NCBI RefSeq assembly: GCF_003231275.1
Contig: NZ_QKVL01000001.1
Coordinates: 1 to 64,000, forward strand
Origin: Pseudomonas huaxiensis
Lineage (GTDB): Bacteria > Pseudomonadota > Gammaproteobacteria > Pseudomonadales > Pseudomonadaceae
DNA length: 64,000 nt
Direction: 5' to 3'
Shown one piece after another: positions 46,812 to 55,826 of this stretch. Below the pieces are notes generated by a model. The model worked only from the letters and a program-made list of their open reading frames with translations, ran no database searches and had not been told where the DNA came from. The position numbers and the translations under genes are program-made. Every line of letters starts with the position of its first letter. The stretch's first letter is position 1.

Positions 46812-47209
46812 AGGCGGACTCCTTTTCTTGTCGGCGGACACACTCCCGTGGCGGCCACCATTCCAGGCGGCAGGCAGTGTGTTCGCGAGTAGCAGCGCGC
46901 GTTCCCGCAGAGGGTGATGTGCACGCCATGAGCGAAGCCCCGTCAGGCTCGTGTTGCCGGTGAAACCCACCCCGACCAACGGTCATTGCAGGGGAATGGA
47001 CGCCTCCATTGCTTTAAAGGTTCCCATCTGATGCGGCATTTGGCCAGTGTTTATCCCTGGCGTGTACGAAATATCGCACGAGAAAGCAGCGTGATTCTGA
47101 CGTGGAGGCGTTGAAGTACCTGCTGTTGGGCCGTTAGTCGCGAGGTTCAGTATTTCCTCTGTGCTTCTTGCGAATAGTCGCTTGAGGGAATATTCCTTTG
47201 GAGGTATTT
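46812..47209. other. Intergenic region between opuCD and the toxin gene
   Basis: About 400 bp, presumably holding the opuC promoter on the minus strand and the toxin-antitoxin promoter on the plus strand. I see no coding sequence. No clear -35/-10 pair can be picked with confidence. GGAGGT at 47200-47205 is the toxin ribosome site. Confidence 0.5.
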
Positions 47210-47560
47210 TTGAGATGGTCAGTCAGGTTGTGCCCTGAGTTTGCTGCCGAATTTCGAACCTACGACGAACGGTTCAGGGAGGAATTGATTTCCCAGATGG
47301 AAGTGTTGGAAGCCCTGGGGCCGATGTTGGGACGTCCGAGGGTCGATACCTTGAAGGGCTCCCGGTATTGCAACATGAAGGAGTTGCGGTTTCGGTTCGG
47401 TGAAGGGGTGTGGCGCGTAGCTTTTGCTTTTGACCCTTCGCGTTGTGCGGTTTTGCTTGTTGCAGGCGACAAGGCCGGCGTCGGTCAGGGGCGTTTTTAT
47501 CAGAAACTCATTGCTCAAGCGGATGAGCGTTTTGGCAGGTACTTGTCAGGAGAGGTCTAG
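47210..47560 (+). CDS. RelE/HigB-superfamily toxin (phage Gp49-like)
   Basis: 116 residues from TTG 47210. GGAGGT lies at 47200-47205, and the frame's earlier TTG at 47198 would overlap it. The fold pattern is that of HigB/Gp49-like ribosome-dependent mRNA interferases: WSVRLCPEFAAEF at the start, a central ALGPMLGRPRVDTLKGSRYCNMKELRFRFGEGVWRVAFAFDPSRCAVLL, and GDKAGVGQGRFYQKLIAQADERF at the end. The stop is followed directly by the antitoxin ATG, giving the toxin-first order of higBA. Confidence 0.85.
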   Translation: MRWSVRLCPEFAAEFRTYDERFREELISQMEVLEALGPMLGRPRVDTLKGSRYCNMKELRFRFGEGVWRVAFAFDPSRCAVLLVAGDKAGVGQGRFYQKLIAQADERFGRYLSGEV

Positions 47561-47890
47561 ATGTCGGTAACACTTGATGAAATACGAGGCAGTCTTTCTC
47601 CGGAAAGCAGAGCGCGCGTTCAGTCGCGAACCCGTGAGTTGCTTCGCGAGGAAATGACATTACAGGCGCTACGCAAGCAACTGGAAATCACCCAGGAAGA
47701 TGTTGCAGGACGAATGTCGATTCGGCAGGCCAACGTTTCCAAGGTCGAGAAGCGCAGCGATATGCTGATTTCCACCCTGCGCAGTTATCTGGAGGCGATG
47801 GGCGGCACGTTGGAGTTGGTTGTTCACATGCCTGGCCGTCCACCTGTGACGCTGGAGGGGTTCACCGAGAAATCCAGCACGGTTGAGTGA
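47561..47890 (+). CDS. XRE-family antitoxin (HigA-like)
   Basis: 109 residues. A helix-turn-helix covers about residues 37-92 (LRKQLEITQEDVAGRMSIRQANVSKVEKRSDMLISTLRSYLEAMGG). The N-terminal helix (SPESRARVQSRTRELLREEM) is the likely toxin-wrapping part. It starts on the base after the toxin stop. HigA-type proteins repress their own operon and neutralise the toxin. Confidence 0.86.
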   Translation: MSVTLDEIRGSLSPESRARVQSRTRELLREEMTLQALRKQLEITQEDVAGRMSIRQANVSKVEKRSDMLISTLRSYLEAMGGTLELVVHMPGRPPVTLEGFTEKSSTVE

Positions 47891-48000
47891 CACCTCAACC
47901 TGTGTATGGGAATAACAAAATCAGGGACCAGATTTTGGTCCCCGCCCGACTTCAGGTATGATACCGCCCCATTTTTCAATCCCCAGTCAGGCGATTTCCC

Positions 48001-49584
48001 ATGACCAACCAGGCCGCCGAAGTCGCGAAGCGCCGCACTTTCGCAATTATTTCCCACCCCGACGCCGGTAAGACCACCATCACCGAGAAGCTCCTGCTGA
48101 TGGGCAAGGCGATCGCTGTCGCCGGTACGGTGAAGTCGCGCAAGTCCGACCGCCATGCCACTTCCGACTGGATGGAAATGGAGAAGCAACGTGGTATCTC
48201 CATCACCACCTCGGTGATGCAGTTCCCCTATCGCGAGCACATGATCAACCTGCTCGACACCCCGGGCCACGAAGACTTCTCCGAAGATACCTACCGCACC
48301 CTGACCGCCGTGGACTCGGCGCTGATGGTGCTCGACGGCGGTAAAGGCGTCGAGCCGCGGACCATCGCCCTGATGGATGTCTGCCGCCTGCGCGATACGC
48401 CGATCGTCAGCTTCATCAACAAACTCGACCGCGATATCCGCGACCCGATCGAGCTGCTCGACGAGATCGAGGCGGTACTGAAGATCAAGGCCGCGCCGAT
48501 CACCTGGCCGATCGGTTGCTACAAGGATTTCAAAGGCGTCTATCACCTCGCCGATGACTACATCATCGTTTACACCCCGGGCCACGGCCACGAGCGTACC
48601 GAGGTGAAGATCATCGAGAAGCTCGACTCCGACGAGGCTCGCGCGCACCTGGCTGACGAGTACGATCGCTTCATCGAGCAACTGGAACTGGTGCAGGGCG
48701 CCTGCCATGAATTCAATCAGGAAGAGTTCATCAACGGCCAACTGACCCCGGTGTTCTTCGGTACCGCGCTGGGCAACTTCGGTGTTGACCACGTGCTCGA
48801 CGCCGTTGTCGACTGGGCGCCACGCCCGCTGGCCCGCGTTGCCCACGAGCGCACCGTGGAGCCGGTGGAAGAGAAGTTCTCCGGTTTCGTGTTCAAGATC
48901 CAGGCGAACATGGACCCGAAACACCGCGACCGTATCGCCTTCATGCGCATTTGCTCGGGCAAGTACGAGAAAGGCATGAAGATGCGCCACGTGCGCACCG
49001 GCAAGGACGTGCGCATCGGCGACGCGTTGACCTTCTTCTCCTCCGAGCGTGAGCAACTGGAAGAAGCCTTCGCGGGCGACATCATCGGTTTGCACAACCA
49101 CGGCACCATCCAGATCGGCGACACCTTCACCGAAGGCGAGAGCCTGGGCTTCACCGGTATCCCGCACTTCGCCCCGGAACTGTTCCGTCGTGTGCGTTTG
49201 AAGGACCCGCTGAAATCCAAGCAACTGCGTCAGGGCCTGCAACAGTTGGCCGAAGAGGGCGCGACCCAGGTGTTCTTCCCGGAGCGCAGCAACGACATCA
49301 TTCTCGGCGCCGTGGGTGTGCTGCAGTTCGATGTGGTCGCCAGCCGCTTGAAAGAGGAATACAAGGTCGAATGCGCCTACGAGCCGATCACCGTCTGGTC
49401 GGCTCGCTGGATTGCCTGCGATGACAAGAAGAAGCTGGAAGAATTCAAGGTCAAGGCCGTAGAAAACCTGGCGGTGGACGGCGGTGGTCACCTGACCTAC
49501 CTGGCACCGACCCGGGTCAACCTGGCGCTGATGGAAGAGCGCTGGCCGGACGTGAAATTCCGCGCGACCCGCGAGCACCATTGA
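48001..49584 (+). CDS. prfC: Peptide chain release factor 3
   Basis: 527 residues. GTPase motifs are SHPDAGKTT (residues 18-26), the switch block [21 protein letters not shown] (86-93) and NKLD (140-143). EF-G-like domain II and the RF3-specific C-terminal domain follow. RF3 removes RF1/RF2 from the ribosome after peptide release. A TATGAT -10 lies near 47957. Confidence 0.97.
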   Translation: MTNQAAEVAKRRTFAIISHPDAGKTTITEKLLLMGKAIAVAGTVKSRKSDRHATSDWMEMEKQRGISITTSVMQFPYREHMINLLDTPGHEDFSEDTYRTLTAVDSALMVLDGGKGVEPRTIALMDVCRLRDTPIVSFINKLDRDIRDPIELLDEIEAVLKIKAAPITWPIGCYKDFKGVYHLADDYIIVYTPGHGHERTEVKIIEKLDSDEARAHLADEYDRFIEQLELVQGACHEFNQEEFINGQLTPVFFGTALGNFGVDHVLDAVVDWAPRPLARVAHERTVEPVEEKFSGFVFKIQANMDPKHRDRIAFMRICSGKYEKGMKMRHVRTGKDVRIGDALTFFSSEREQLEEAFAGDIIGLHNHGTIQIGDTFTEGESLGFTGIPHFAPELFRRVRLKDPLKSKQLRQGLQQLAEEGATQVFFPERSNDIILGAVGVLQFDVVASRLKEEYKVECAYEPITVWSARWIACDDKKKLEEFKVKAVENLAVDGGGHLTYLAPTRVNLALMEERWPDVKFRATREHH

Positions 49585-49593
49585 TGCAGCCGC

Positions 49594-49677
49594 AAGTTTG
49601 AAGCTGCAAGCTACAAGAAGAAGCGGTCCGTGTATTGGCCCGCTTTTTCTTGAGGCTTGCAGCTTGTAGCTTGCATC
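49594..49677. terminator. Imperfect hairpin and terminator between prfC and the binding-protein gene
   Basis: CAAGAAGAAGCGG pairs with CCGCTTTTTCTTG around a short centre. The outer GCTGCAAGCTACAAG and CTTGTAGCTTGCA arms extend the stem. The same GCTGCAAG/TAGCTTGC words occur after the Sel1 gene at 37284-37372, so this is a dispersed element used as a terminator. Confidence 0.75.
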
Positions 49678-49687
49678 TGGCCGAAGG

Positions 49688-50782
49688 TCAGTTGCCTGCT
49701 TTTATGCCGGTCCAGATCCGCGTTCTGATCCGGTCGATCTTCGCCGGCATCGCCTCCAGGGCATACAGCTTGCCCATCATGTCTTCGCTCGGATAAATCA
49801 TGGTGTTGGCCTTGAGCTGCGGGTCTACCAATCCGTCCGCCTTGAGGTTGCCGTTGGCGTACTGCACGAAGTTGCTGATGTTGGCCATCACGTCCGGCTG
49901 CAGCAGGTAGTTCATGTAGGCGTAACCGGCTTTCTCGTCAGGCGCGTCCGCCGGCATGGCAACCATGTCGAACCACATCGGCGCCCCTTCCTTCGGAATC
50001 GAATAGCCCACCTGGACCCCGTTCTTCGCCTCGATCGCGCGGTTCTTCGCCTGCAGGACATCCCCCGAGAAACCCACCACCACGCACACGTCGCCATTGG
50101 CCAGGTCACCGGTGTACTTCGATGAGTGGAAGTAGCTGATGTACGGTCGCACTTTCATCAGCAGGTCCTTGGCTTTCTCGTAGTCCGCCGGGTTCTGGCT
50201 GTGGTGCGGCAGGCCAAGGTAGTGCAAGGCGATCGGCAGCAGTTCGGGGCCGTTATCCAGCACCGCGACGCCGCAGCTTTTCAGCTTGCTGATGTACTCG
50301 GGCTTGAAGATCAGGTCCCACGAGTCCACCGGGGCGTTGTCGCCAAGCACCGCCTTGACCTTGTCGATGTTGTAGCCGATGCCGGTGCTGCCCCAGAGGT
50401 AAGGGAAGCCGTACTGGTTGCCGGGGTCGTTCACCTCCAGTGCCTTCATCAGCACCGGGTTGAGGTTCTGCCAGTTGGGCAACTGGCTCTTGTCCAGTTT
50501 CTTCAGGGCCTTGCCCTGGATCTGCCGGGCCATGAAGTGGTTGGACGGGAACACCACGTCGTAACCGGAGTTGCCGGTCATCAGTTTGCCGTCGAGGGTT
50601 TCGTTGCTGTCAAAGACGTCGTAGGTGGGCACGATACCGCTGGCCTGCTGGAAGTTCTTCAACGTGTCGGGCGCGATGTAGCTGGACCAGTTGTAGATCT
50701 TCACCGAGTCGGCGGCGTGGGCCACGCCGGCGGTCAGCATCAGGGGGGCGAGAACAAGAGGTGCGAGAAGAAGGGTGCGCAT
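49688..50782 (-). CDS. Periplasmic polyamine-binding protein (PotF/SpuD type)
   Basis: 364 residues. The signal peptide ends AHAA. The mature start DSVKIYNWSSYIAPDTL, GYDVVFPSNHFMARQ, LWGSTGIGYN and the DVCVVVGFSGD block are typical of putrescine/spermidine receptors. It binds polyamine for an ABC importer. No permease or ATPase gene is adjacent, so it must use one encoded elsewhere. The next genes upstream on the same strand are a cupin and an FAD amine oxidase, suggesting a polyamine catabolism unit. Confidence 0.88.
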   Translation of the reverse strand: MRTLLLAPLVLAPLMLTAGVAHAADSVKIYNWSSYIAPDTLKNFQQASGIVPTYDVFDSNETLDGKLMTGNSGYDVVFPSNHFMARQIQGKALKKLDKSQLPNWQNLNPVLMKALEVNDPGNQYGFPYLWGSTGIGYNIDKVKAVLGDNAPVDSWDLIFKPEYISKLKSCGVAVLDNGPELLPIALHYLGLPHHSQNPADYEKAKDLLMKVRPYISYFHSSKYTGDLANGDVCVVVGFSGDVLQAKNRAIEAKNGVQVGYSIPKEGAPMWFDMVAMPADAPDEKAGYAYMNYLLQPDVMANISNFVQYANGNLKADGLVDPQLKANTMIYPSEDMMGKLYALEAMPAKIDRIRTRIWTGIKAGN

Positions 50783-50850
50783 GTCCGGGTTACCTTGCTT
50801 TGTCTGTTGTTATCGAAGGCAGGCGATCAGCGGATCAAAAGATCAAAAAA

Positions 50851-51192
50851 TCAAAAAATCAGCACGTAGGTCTTGCGCACGGTCTCCTGGATATCCCAGA
50901 TGCCGGTGCTGTTGGCCGGTAGCATCAGTGCGTCTCCGGCTTCTATGGAAAGCGGCTCGCCACCGTCGGGGGTGAAGGTGCAGCGGCCTTTGACGAAGTG
51001 GCAGAACTCCTGTTGCACGATCTGCCGCCGCCAGCGCCCGGGGGTGCACTCCCAGATGCCGGTTTCGACGCCGTCGCTGCGTTCCACGCAGGTGACCGAC
51101 GTCACCGCGACGGGCTCGCCGAGGGGCACGGCGACGGGGTTGGAACTGTCCAGCGCGACAGTCTCGGTGTGTTTGAACTGGGTGATGCTCAT
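50851..51192 (-). CDS. Cupin-domain protein (DUF861/cupin_3)
   Basis: 113 residues from ATG 51192. One cupin barrel: TGIWECTPGRWRRQI, EFCHFVKGRCTFTPDGGEPLSIEAGDALMLPANSTGIWDI. The metal ligands of cupin motif 1 are only partly kept. Such proteins accompany gamma-glutamylputrescine and ethanolamine pathways, but a reaction is not established. It lies 26 bp after the oxidase stop. Confidence 0.8.
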   Translation of the reverse strand: MSITQFKHTETVALDSSNPVAVPLGEPVAVTSVTCVERSDGVETGIWECTPGRWRRQIVQQEFCHFVKGRCTFTPDGGEPLSIEAGDALMLPANSTGIWDIQETVRKTYVLIF

Positions 51193-51218
51193 GGCCGGTG
51201 AACCTCTGTGGTGAAAAG

Positions 51219-52625
51219 TCAGTGCATGAAGCCTTGCATGAGATCCGCCAGACCACTGGCCAGGCGTCGGCGCCAGGGCGGGCTGGCAGGGCTGGCAAGG
51301 GTGCGGTCCTCGAACACGAAACTCTGGATGATCGCGTTGTAGCCCAGCCAGCGGCAGGGTTCCGGCGGCCAACTGGCGAGACTCGACAGTGGACGGTTGT
51401 CGTGGACCCAGGGTTGTGCGGTGAGCGCGTTGTGCTGGCCGAGGATCAGCGCGGCGAGGGTGCGCCCGCCCAGGTTGGTGGCGCCCACGCCTTCGCCGCC
51501 GTAGCCGCCGGCCAGGGCGATGCCGCGCTGGCGGTCGCAGAGCATGTGCGGGCGGAAGCGCCGCGCCATGCCCAGGTTGCCGCCCCAGGAATGGCTGATG
51601 CGCACGTTTTTCAGGTGCGGGAACAGCTCGCCGAACAGGTAGCGGCGCAGTTCGATTTCGTTGTGGGTCAGGCTGAAGTCGTCGCGCAGCCGGCCGCCGA
51701 AGCGGTAGCCGCCGCGGGCGCCGAACACCAGGCGGTCGTCGAGGGTGCGCTGGCCGTAGGTGACCTGGCGGCTGTTCTCGCTGAACGCCTGGCCTTGGGC
51801 AAGGCCGATCTGTTCCCAGGCGGATTCGGGCAGCGGCTCGGTTGCCACCAGCAGGCTCTGCACCGGCAATTGATGCTTGCCCAGCGGCGGCAGGCTGGCG
51901 GCGTAGCCTTCTACAGCCGGCACCGCCCACTGGCAGCGGATCGTTGCCAGCGGCGTGCGCACCTGACCGGGGTTCCAGTCGATGGCCGGGGTGTTTTCGT
52001 AGATCGTCACGCCGAGGTTTTCGACGGCGCGGGCCAGGCCGCGTACCAGCTTGGCCGGATGGATAGTCGCGGTGTGCGGGCTGAAGATCGCGCCATAGGC
52101 GTTGCTGAGGCGCAGTTGCCCTTCGAGTTCTTCGGGGCGCAGCCAGCGGTAGTCGTCCGCGGTCATGCCCTGGCGGTACAGATCATCGAGCCAGGCGCGC
52201 AGGCTCTTCTCCTGTTCCGGGTAGCGAGCGGCGCAATAGAGCACGCCGCCTTTGCGGTAGTCGCAGTCGATGCCTTCGCGCTCCAGCACGCTGTGCACTT
52301 CATCGGGGATGCCGTGGAGCAGGTCGATGCTGTCGCGCCGCTGTTGCGGCGAGAGGGTGGCGAGCAGGCGGTCTTCGCCGAGCAAGTTGCCCATCAGCCA
52401 GCCGCCATTGCGCCCGGACGCGCCGAAGCCGGCGATATTGGCCTCGATGATGGCGATCTTCAGGTGCGGGGCTTGCTGCTTGAGGTAGTAGGCGGTCCAC
52501 AGGCCGGTGTAGCCGGCGCCGATGATGCAGACGTCGAGGTCGAGGTCCTGGCGCAGGGCCGGGCGCGCGCAGAGCGGCTCTTCGAGCTGGTCCATCCAGA
52601 GGCTGATCGTGCGCCAGGGTTGCAT
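51219..52625 (-). CDS. FAD-dependent amine oxidoreductase (PuuB/OrdL type)
   Basis: 468 residues from ATG 52625, which has GGAG 9 bases upstream. The frame reaches GTG 52640. DAO family: the dinucleotide motif DVCIIGAGYTGLWTAYYL (about residues 30-48), GASGRNGGWL, and a C-terminal GYGGEGVGATNLGGRTLA FAD contact. PuuB oxidises gamma-glutamylputrescine; related enzymes oxidise other secondary amines. The adjacent polyamine receptor supports a polyamine substrate. Confidence 0.87.
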   Translation of the reverse strand: MQPWRTISLWMDQLEEPLCARPALRQDLDLDVCIIGAGYTGLWTAYYLKQQAPHLKIAIIEANIAGFGASGRNGGWLMGNLLGEDRLLATLSPQQRRDSIDLLHGIPDEVHSVLEREGIDCDYRKGGVLYCAARYPEQEKSLRAWLDDLYRQGMTADDYRWLRPEELEGQLRLSNAYGAIFSPHTATIHPAKLVRGLARAVENLGVTIYENTPAIDWNPGQVRTPLATIRCQWAVPAVEGYAASLPPLGKHQLPVQSLLVATEPLPESAWEQIGLAQGQAFSENSRQVTYGQRTLDDRLVFGARGGYRFGGRLRDDFSLTHNEIELRRYLFGELFPHLKNVRISHSWGGNLGMARRFRPHMLCDRQRGIALAGGYGGEGVGATNLGGRTLAALILGQHNALTAQPWVHDNRPLSSLASWPPEPCRWLGYNAIIQSFVFEDRTLASPASPPWRRRLASGLADLMQGFMH

Positions 52626-52688
52626 CGGGTTCCGCTCCACATCATCAGGGTGTGGGAGCGATCCTAGTGGCGGGCGGGGCGCGCTGTC

Positions 52689-53495
52689 TTACGTGCGTGC
52701 ACGCAGGGAAATCTGCTTCACATAGGCTTTTGGCGACAGCCCGGTGTGCTCGCGGAAGCATTTGTAGAAGGCGGACAGGGAGTTGAAACCGGCGCTGAAG
52801 GCCAGTTCGTCGATGGCGGCTGCGCAGTTGCCGCTGTCGATCCCGGCCAGCAGATGGTGCAGCCGGGCCTGGTTGACGTAGCGATAGAAGCTCTGGCCCA
52901 GCACTTGATTGAGCAGGTAGGAAATCTGGTTGCGGCTGTAACCGCTCTCGTTGGCGACCCGCTGCAGGTCCAGCTCGGCATCGAGATAAGGACGCTGGCG
53001 CTGGAAGTAGTGCTCCAGGTCCTGGGCCATGGTGCTCAACTGCCGAGGCGACAGGCCCAGGCGACTGGTGGCAGGGCGCGGTCCGGTGCGGCTGGCGCGC
53101 TGGTCGTCGCGGCGCACCAGGGTGGCGTACTCGTTGACCCGCCAGATCAGCCCGTCCCTGACGGTGATGGCTTCGCTGGACTGGAACGCGACCAGGCCCT
53201 CGCCGCCCTGGACCGTCACCTGATACTGGATGAAGGCTGTGCAGCCATCGACGCGGATGCGGTCGCTGTGGACGATATCTTCGCCGGCCTCATGGGGCAG
53301 GCAGGCGCGCACATAGTCGCGCAGTTCCCGGTAGCCGAGCACGCGGTTCTGGAAGAAGTCGTGGTACTCGACGTCCGGGTGGTAGAGCGCCATGACCCCG
53401 TCCAGATCGCGGTGCTTCCAGCACAGGTGATAGCGCAGCACCGTGTCGGCAGTGAGCGGGGTTTGGGCGGGGCCGTCGGGGATGGGCTGGGTCAT
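52689..53495 (-). CDS. AraC-family regulator with N-terminal NTF2-like (SnoaL) domain
   Basis: 268 residues from ATG 53495. The frame extends to 53663 with no family signal. The N-terminal half (about residues 15-130) is an NTF2/SnoaL-type alpha+beta fold (VLRYHLCWKHRDLDGVMALYHPDVEYHDF, FIQYQVTVQGGEGLVAFQSSEAITVRDGLIWRVNEY). The C-terminal half is a double helix-turn-helix (LDLQRVANESGYSRNQISYLLNQ, AIDELAFSAGFNSLSAFYKCFREHTGLSPKAYVKQ). The NTF2 pocket probably binds the effector. It lies 63 bp before the oxidase on the same strand and is its likely regulator. Confidence 0.85.
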   Translation of the reverse strand: MTQPIPDGPAQTPLTADTVLRYHLCWKHRDLDGVMALYHPDVEYHDFFQNRVLGYRELRDYVRACLPHEAGEDIVHSDRIRVDGCTAFIQYQVTVQGGEGLVAFQSSEAITVRDGLIWRVNEYATLVRRDDQRASRTGPRPATSRLGLSPRQLSTMAQDLEHYFQRQRPYLDAELDLQRVANESGYSRNQISYLLNQVLGQSFYRYVNQARLHHLLAGIDSGNCAAAIDELAFSAGFNSLSAFYKCFREHTGLSPKAYVKQISLRART

Positions 53496-53747
53496 GGCGG
53501 AAATAGTGCCGAGGGGGCTGAGTGTTGTGCAAGTCCCGGGGACATGTGCCCGGTCCGTGGCGGTGAGGTTCACACATCTTGCATAAAACCCACCAGCGCT
53601 TCGCCAATCCGGCATTTTGCACGGTCCTAAGACGCCTGCCTGCCCGTAAAGCCCCGTATTCATTGGGGTTCATCTTTTGAAACATTTGGCATGCCCGGTG
53701 CACCGTTGTAGAGCGAAGGGGACATTTCGCTCACCGGAGAGGCGCAC

Positions 53748-54644
53748 ATGATCACGACTAACGATTACTCACCCACGCTTGATGCAGGCCCGAATCGCTC
53801 GGGTGTGTCCTGGGCGGCCATATTCGCCGGCGCTGCGGCGGCGGCGGCCTTGTCACTGATTCTGGTGGTATTGGGCGCCGGGCTCGGCTTCGCCGCGACC
53901 TCGCCCTGGGCGAACGAAGGGGCCAGCGCCAAGGCGTTGGGAATCTCGACCATCATCTGGTTGCTGCTGACCCAGATCCTCGCGTCTGGCCTCGGTGGTT
54001 ACCTTGCCGGTCGGCTGCGGGTGAAATGGGCCAACCTGCATGGTGATGAGGTGTATTTCCGCGATACCGCCCATGGCTTCCTGTCCTGGGCCATCGCGAC
54101 ATTGGTGGCGGCCGTGCTGGTCGTCGGTACGGTCGGCAGCATGGCCGGTGCCGGTGTCCAGGCGGGTGCCGTCGCGGCAGCCAACAGCGATGCGTCGATG
54201 GGCTACTTCGTCGACAGCCTGTTCCGTGGTGAAGGTCCCGCACCGGTCAGCGACGATGCTGCCAATGGCGTGGCAGCCCGTATTCTGGCCCGCTCCGTGA
54301 CTCAAGACCGCGCCCTGGCGCCGGAAGACCATGCCTATCTGGCACAACTGGTGGCGCAACGCACTCGCCTGACCCAGGCGGAAGCCGAGGCCCGGGTTGA
54401 TCAGGTTGTCGGTCAGGTGCAACAGGCGAAAGTCGAGGCCAAACAGGCGGCTGACACCGCGGCCAAGGTAGCGGCCTGGACGGCGCTGTGGACCTTTGTC
54501 GCGCTGCTGTGTGGCGCGTTCTTCGCCAGCTTCGCCGCGCTGTTCGGTGGTCGTCAGCGTGATCAGGTGCGCTGGCTCGAAGGTGACAACGTGGGCTATG
54601 CCGACCGGCATGCGGCGCGCAACCCTGCCGCCCCGATTCGTTAA
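53748..54644 (+). CDS. Inner membrane protein, PhnA-like family of Pseudomonas
   Basis: 298 residues with about four membrane helices (residues 22-52, 65-90, 108-135 and 242-268). A cytoplasmic or periplasmic coiled-coil-prone stretch precedes the last helix (TQAEAEARVDQVVGQVQQAKVEAKQAADTAAKV). Similar proteins are often annotated PhnA-like, without function. ATG 53748 has GGAGAGG upstream. A 24-codon gene follows after 27 bp. Confidence 0.75.
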   Translation: MITTNDYSPTLDAGPNRSGVSWAAIFAGAAAAAALSLILVVLGAGLGFAATSPWANEGASAKALGISTIIWLLLTQILASGLGGYLAGRLRVKWANLHGDEVYFRDTAHGFLSWAIATLVAAVLVVGTVGSMAGAGVQAGAVAAANSDASMGYFVDSLFRGEGPAPVSDDAANGVAARILARSVTQDRALAPEDHAYLAQLVAQRTRLTQAEAEARVDQVVGQVQQAKVEAKQAADTAAKVAAWTALWTFVALLCGAFFASFAALFGGRQRDQVRWLEGDNVGYADRHAARNPAAPIR

Positions 54645-54671
54645 TTGAAATGAACTAGAAGGAGAACGATC

Positions 54672-54746
54672 ATGCGTTCATTACTGCTGTGGATGTTGGG
54701 TGTGCCGATTCCGGTGATCATTCTGATTGCGCTGTTCATGCACTGA
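54672..54746 (+). CDS. 24-residue hydrophobic microprotein
   Basis: MRSLLLWMLGVPIPVIILIA then LFMH: one membrane span with a Pro-Ile-Pro kink and almost no soluble part. AAGGAGAACG precedes the ATG at 54672 at an ideal distance, a strong sign of translation. It follows the 298-residue membrane protein by 27 bp and is probably cotranscribed. Too short for usual gene finders. Function unknown, perhaps a small partner of the upstream protein. Confidence 0.75.
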   Translation: MRSLLLWMLGVPIPVIILIALFMH

Positions 54747-54762
54747 TTATTTTCAGACCGCT

Positions 54763-54847
54763 TCGCGAGCAAGCTCGCTCCTACAGGGTTCATTCGGCGC
54801 CAACCATGACGCTAATCCTGTTCCTGTAGGAGCGAGCTTGCTCGCGA
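54763..54847. repeat. Perfect inverted REP pair
   Basis: Arms 54763-54787 and 54823-54847 are perfect 25-bp reverse complements with core GCGAGCAAGCTCGCTCCTAC. It lies between the microprotein gene and the convergent dppF. Confidence 0.9.
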
Positions 54848-54854
54848 TTGCGCC

Positions 54855-55826
54855 TTAAAGAAACTGCTCCGCGTAATGACACGCCACCTGCCGTGTCCCG
54901 ACCTGACGAAACGCCGGCACTTCCCGCCCACAACGTTCGGTGGCATACGGGCAGCGTTTATGGAACGCACAGCCATCCGGTGGATTCAGCGGGTTGGGCA
55001 ACTCACCGGCAATCCTGATCTTTGGCTTCAACGGGTCCGGATGAATCGTTGGCGTCGCCGACAGCAACGCCTGGGTATACGGATGCAGCGGCTTGTCGTA
55101 GATATCCGCCTTCGGCCCCATTTCTGCCGGCCGTCCGAGGTACATCACCAACACCTGATCGGCGACATGTCGCACCACCGCGAGGTTGTGCGAGATGAAC
55201 ACGTAGGCGGTGTTGAATTCCTTCTGCAGGTCCATGAACAGGTTCAGCACCTGGGCCTGGATCGACACGTCCAGCGCCGAGGTCGGTTCGTCCGCCACCA
55301 GCACTTTCGGTTGCAGCATCATCGCCCGGGCCAAGGCGATGCGCTGGCGCTGGCCACCCGAGAACATGTGCGGGTAACGCTGGTAATGCTCGGGGCGCAG
55401 GCCCACTTGCTGCATCATCGCCTGCACTTTCTCGCGCCGTTCGGTGCGCGACAGCGTGGTGTTGATCAAGAGCGGTTCGGCCAGTTGGTCGCCGATCTTC
55501 TGCCGCGGATTGAGCGAGGCGTAGGGGCTCTGAAATACCATCTGCACATCGCGCCGCAACTGCTTGCGCTCGCGCTTGCCGGCGCCGGCAACTTCCTGGC
55601 CGGCGATTTTCAGCGAGCCGGAAGACGGCTCTTCGATCAGTGTCAGGGCGCGGGCCAGGGTGGATTTGCCGCAGCCGGATTCGCCAACCACGGCGAGGGT
55701 CTTGCCAGCCTCCAGTTCGAACGACACGCCATTCAGTGCGCGGACGGTGGCGTAGCCCTTGAACAGGCCGCGCGAGACTTCGTAGTGACGGGTGAGGTCA
55801 CGGGCAGTGAGGACGACTTCGCTCAT
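54855..55826 (-). CDS. dppF: Dipeptide ABC transporter ATP-binding protein DppF
   Basis: 323 residues from ATG 55826, which overlaps the dppD stop (ATGA). Walker A GESGCGKST near residue 47, signature FSGGQRQRIALARAM near residue 152, Walker B VLVADEPTSALDVS near residue 172. The C-terminal oligopeptide-transporter extension has CAFHKRCPYATERC with the four cysteines that bind an Fe-S cluster or metal in this subfamily. It powers peptide import with DppD. Confidence 0.94.
   Translation of the reverse strand: MSEVVLTARDLTRHYEVSRGLFKGYATVRALNGVSFELEAGKTLAVVGESGCGKSTLARALTLIEEPSSGSLKIAGQEVAGAGKRERKQLRRDVQMVFQSPYASLNPRQKIGDQLAEPLLINTTLSRTERREKVQAMMQQVGLRPEHYQRYPHMFSGGQRQRIALARAMMLQPKVLVADEPTSALDVSIQAQVLNLFMDLQKEFNTAYVFISHNLAVVRHVADQVLVMYLGRPAEMGPKADIYDKPLHPYTQALLSATPTIHPDPLKPKIRIAGELPNPLNPPDGCAFHKRCPYATERCGREVPAFRQVGTRQVACHYAEQFL

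Noticed and set aside
46812..46979. 56-residue N-terminal extension of OpuCD
   Set aside because: GTG 46811 has a strong AAGGAG site and gives the usual protein length. The extension shows no family similarity.
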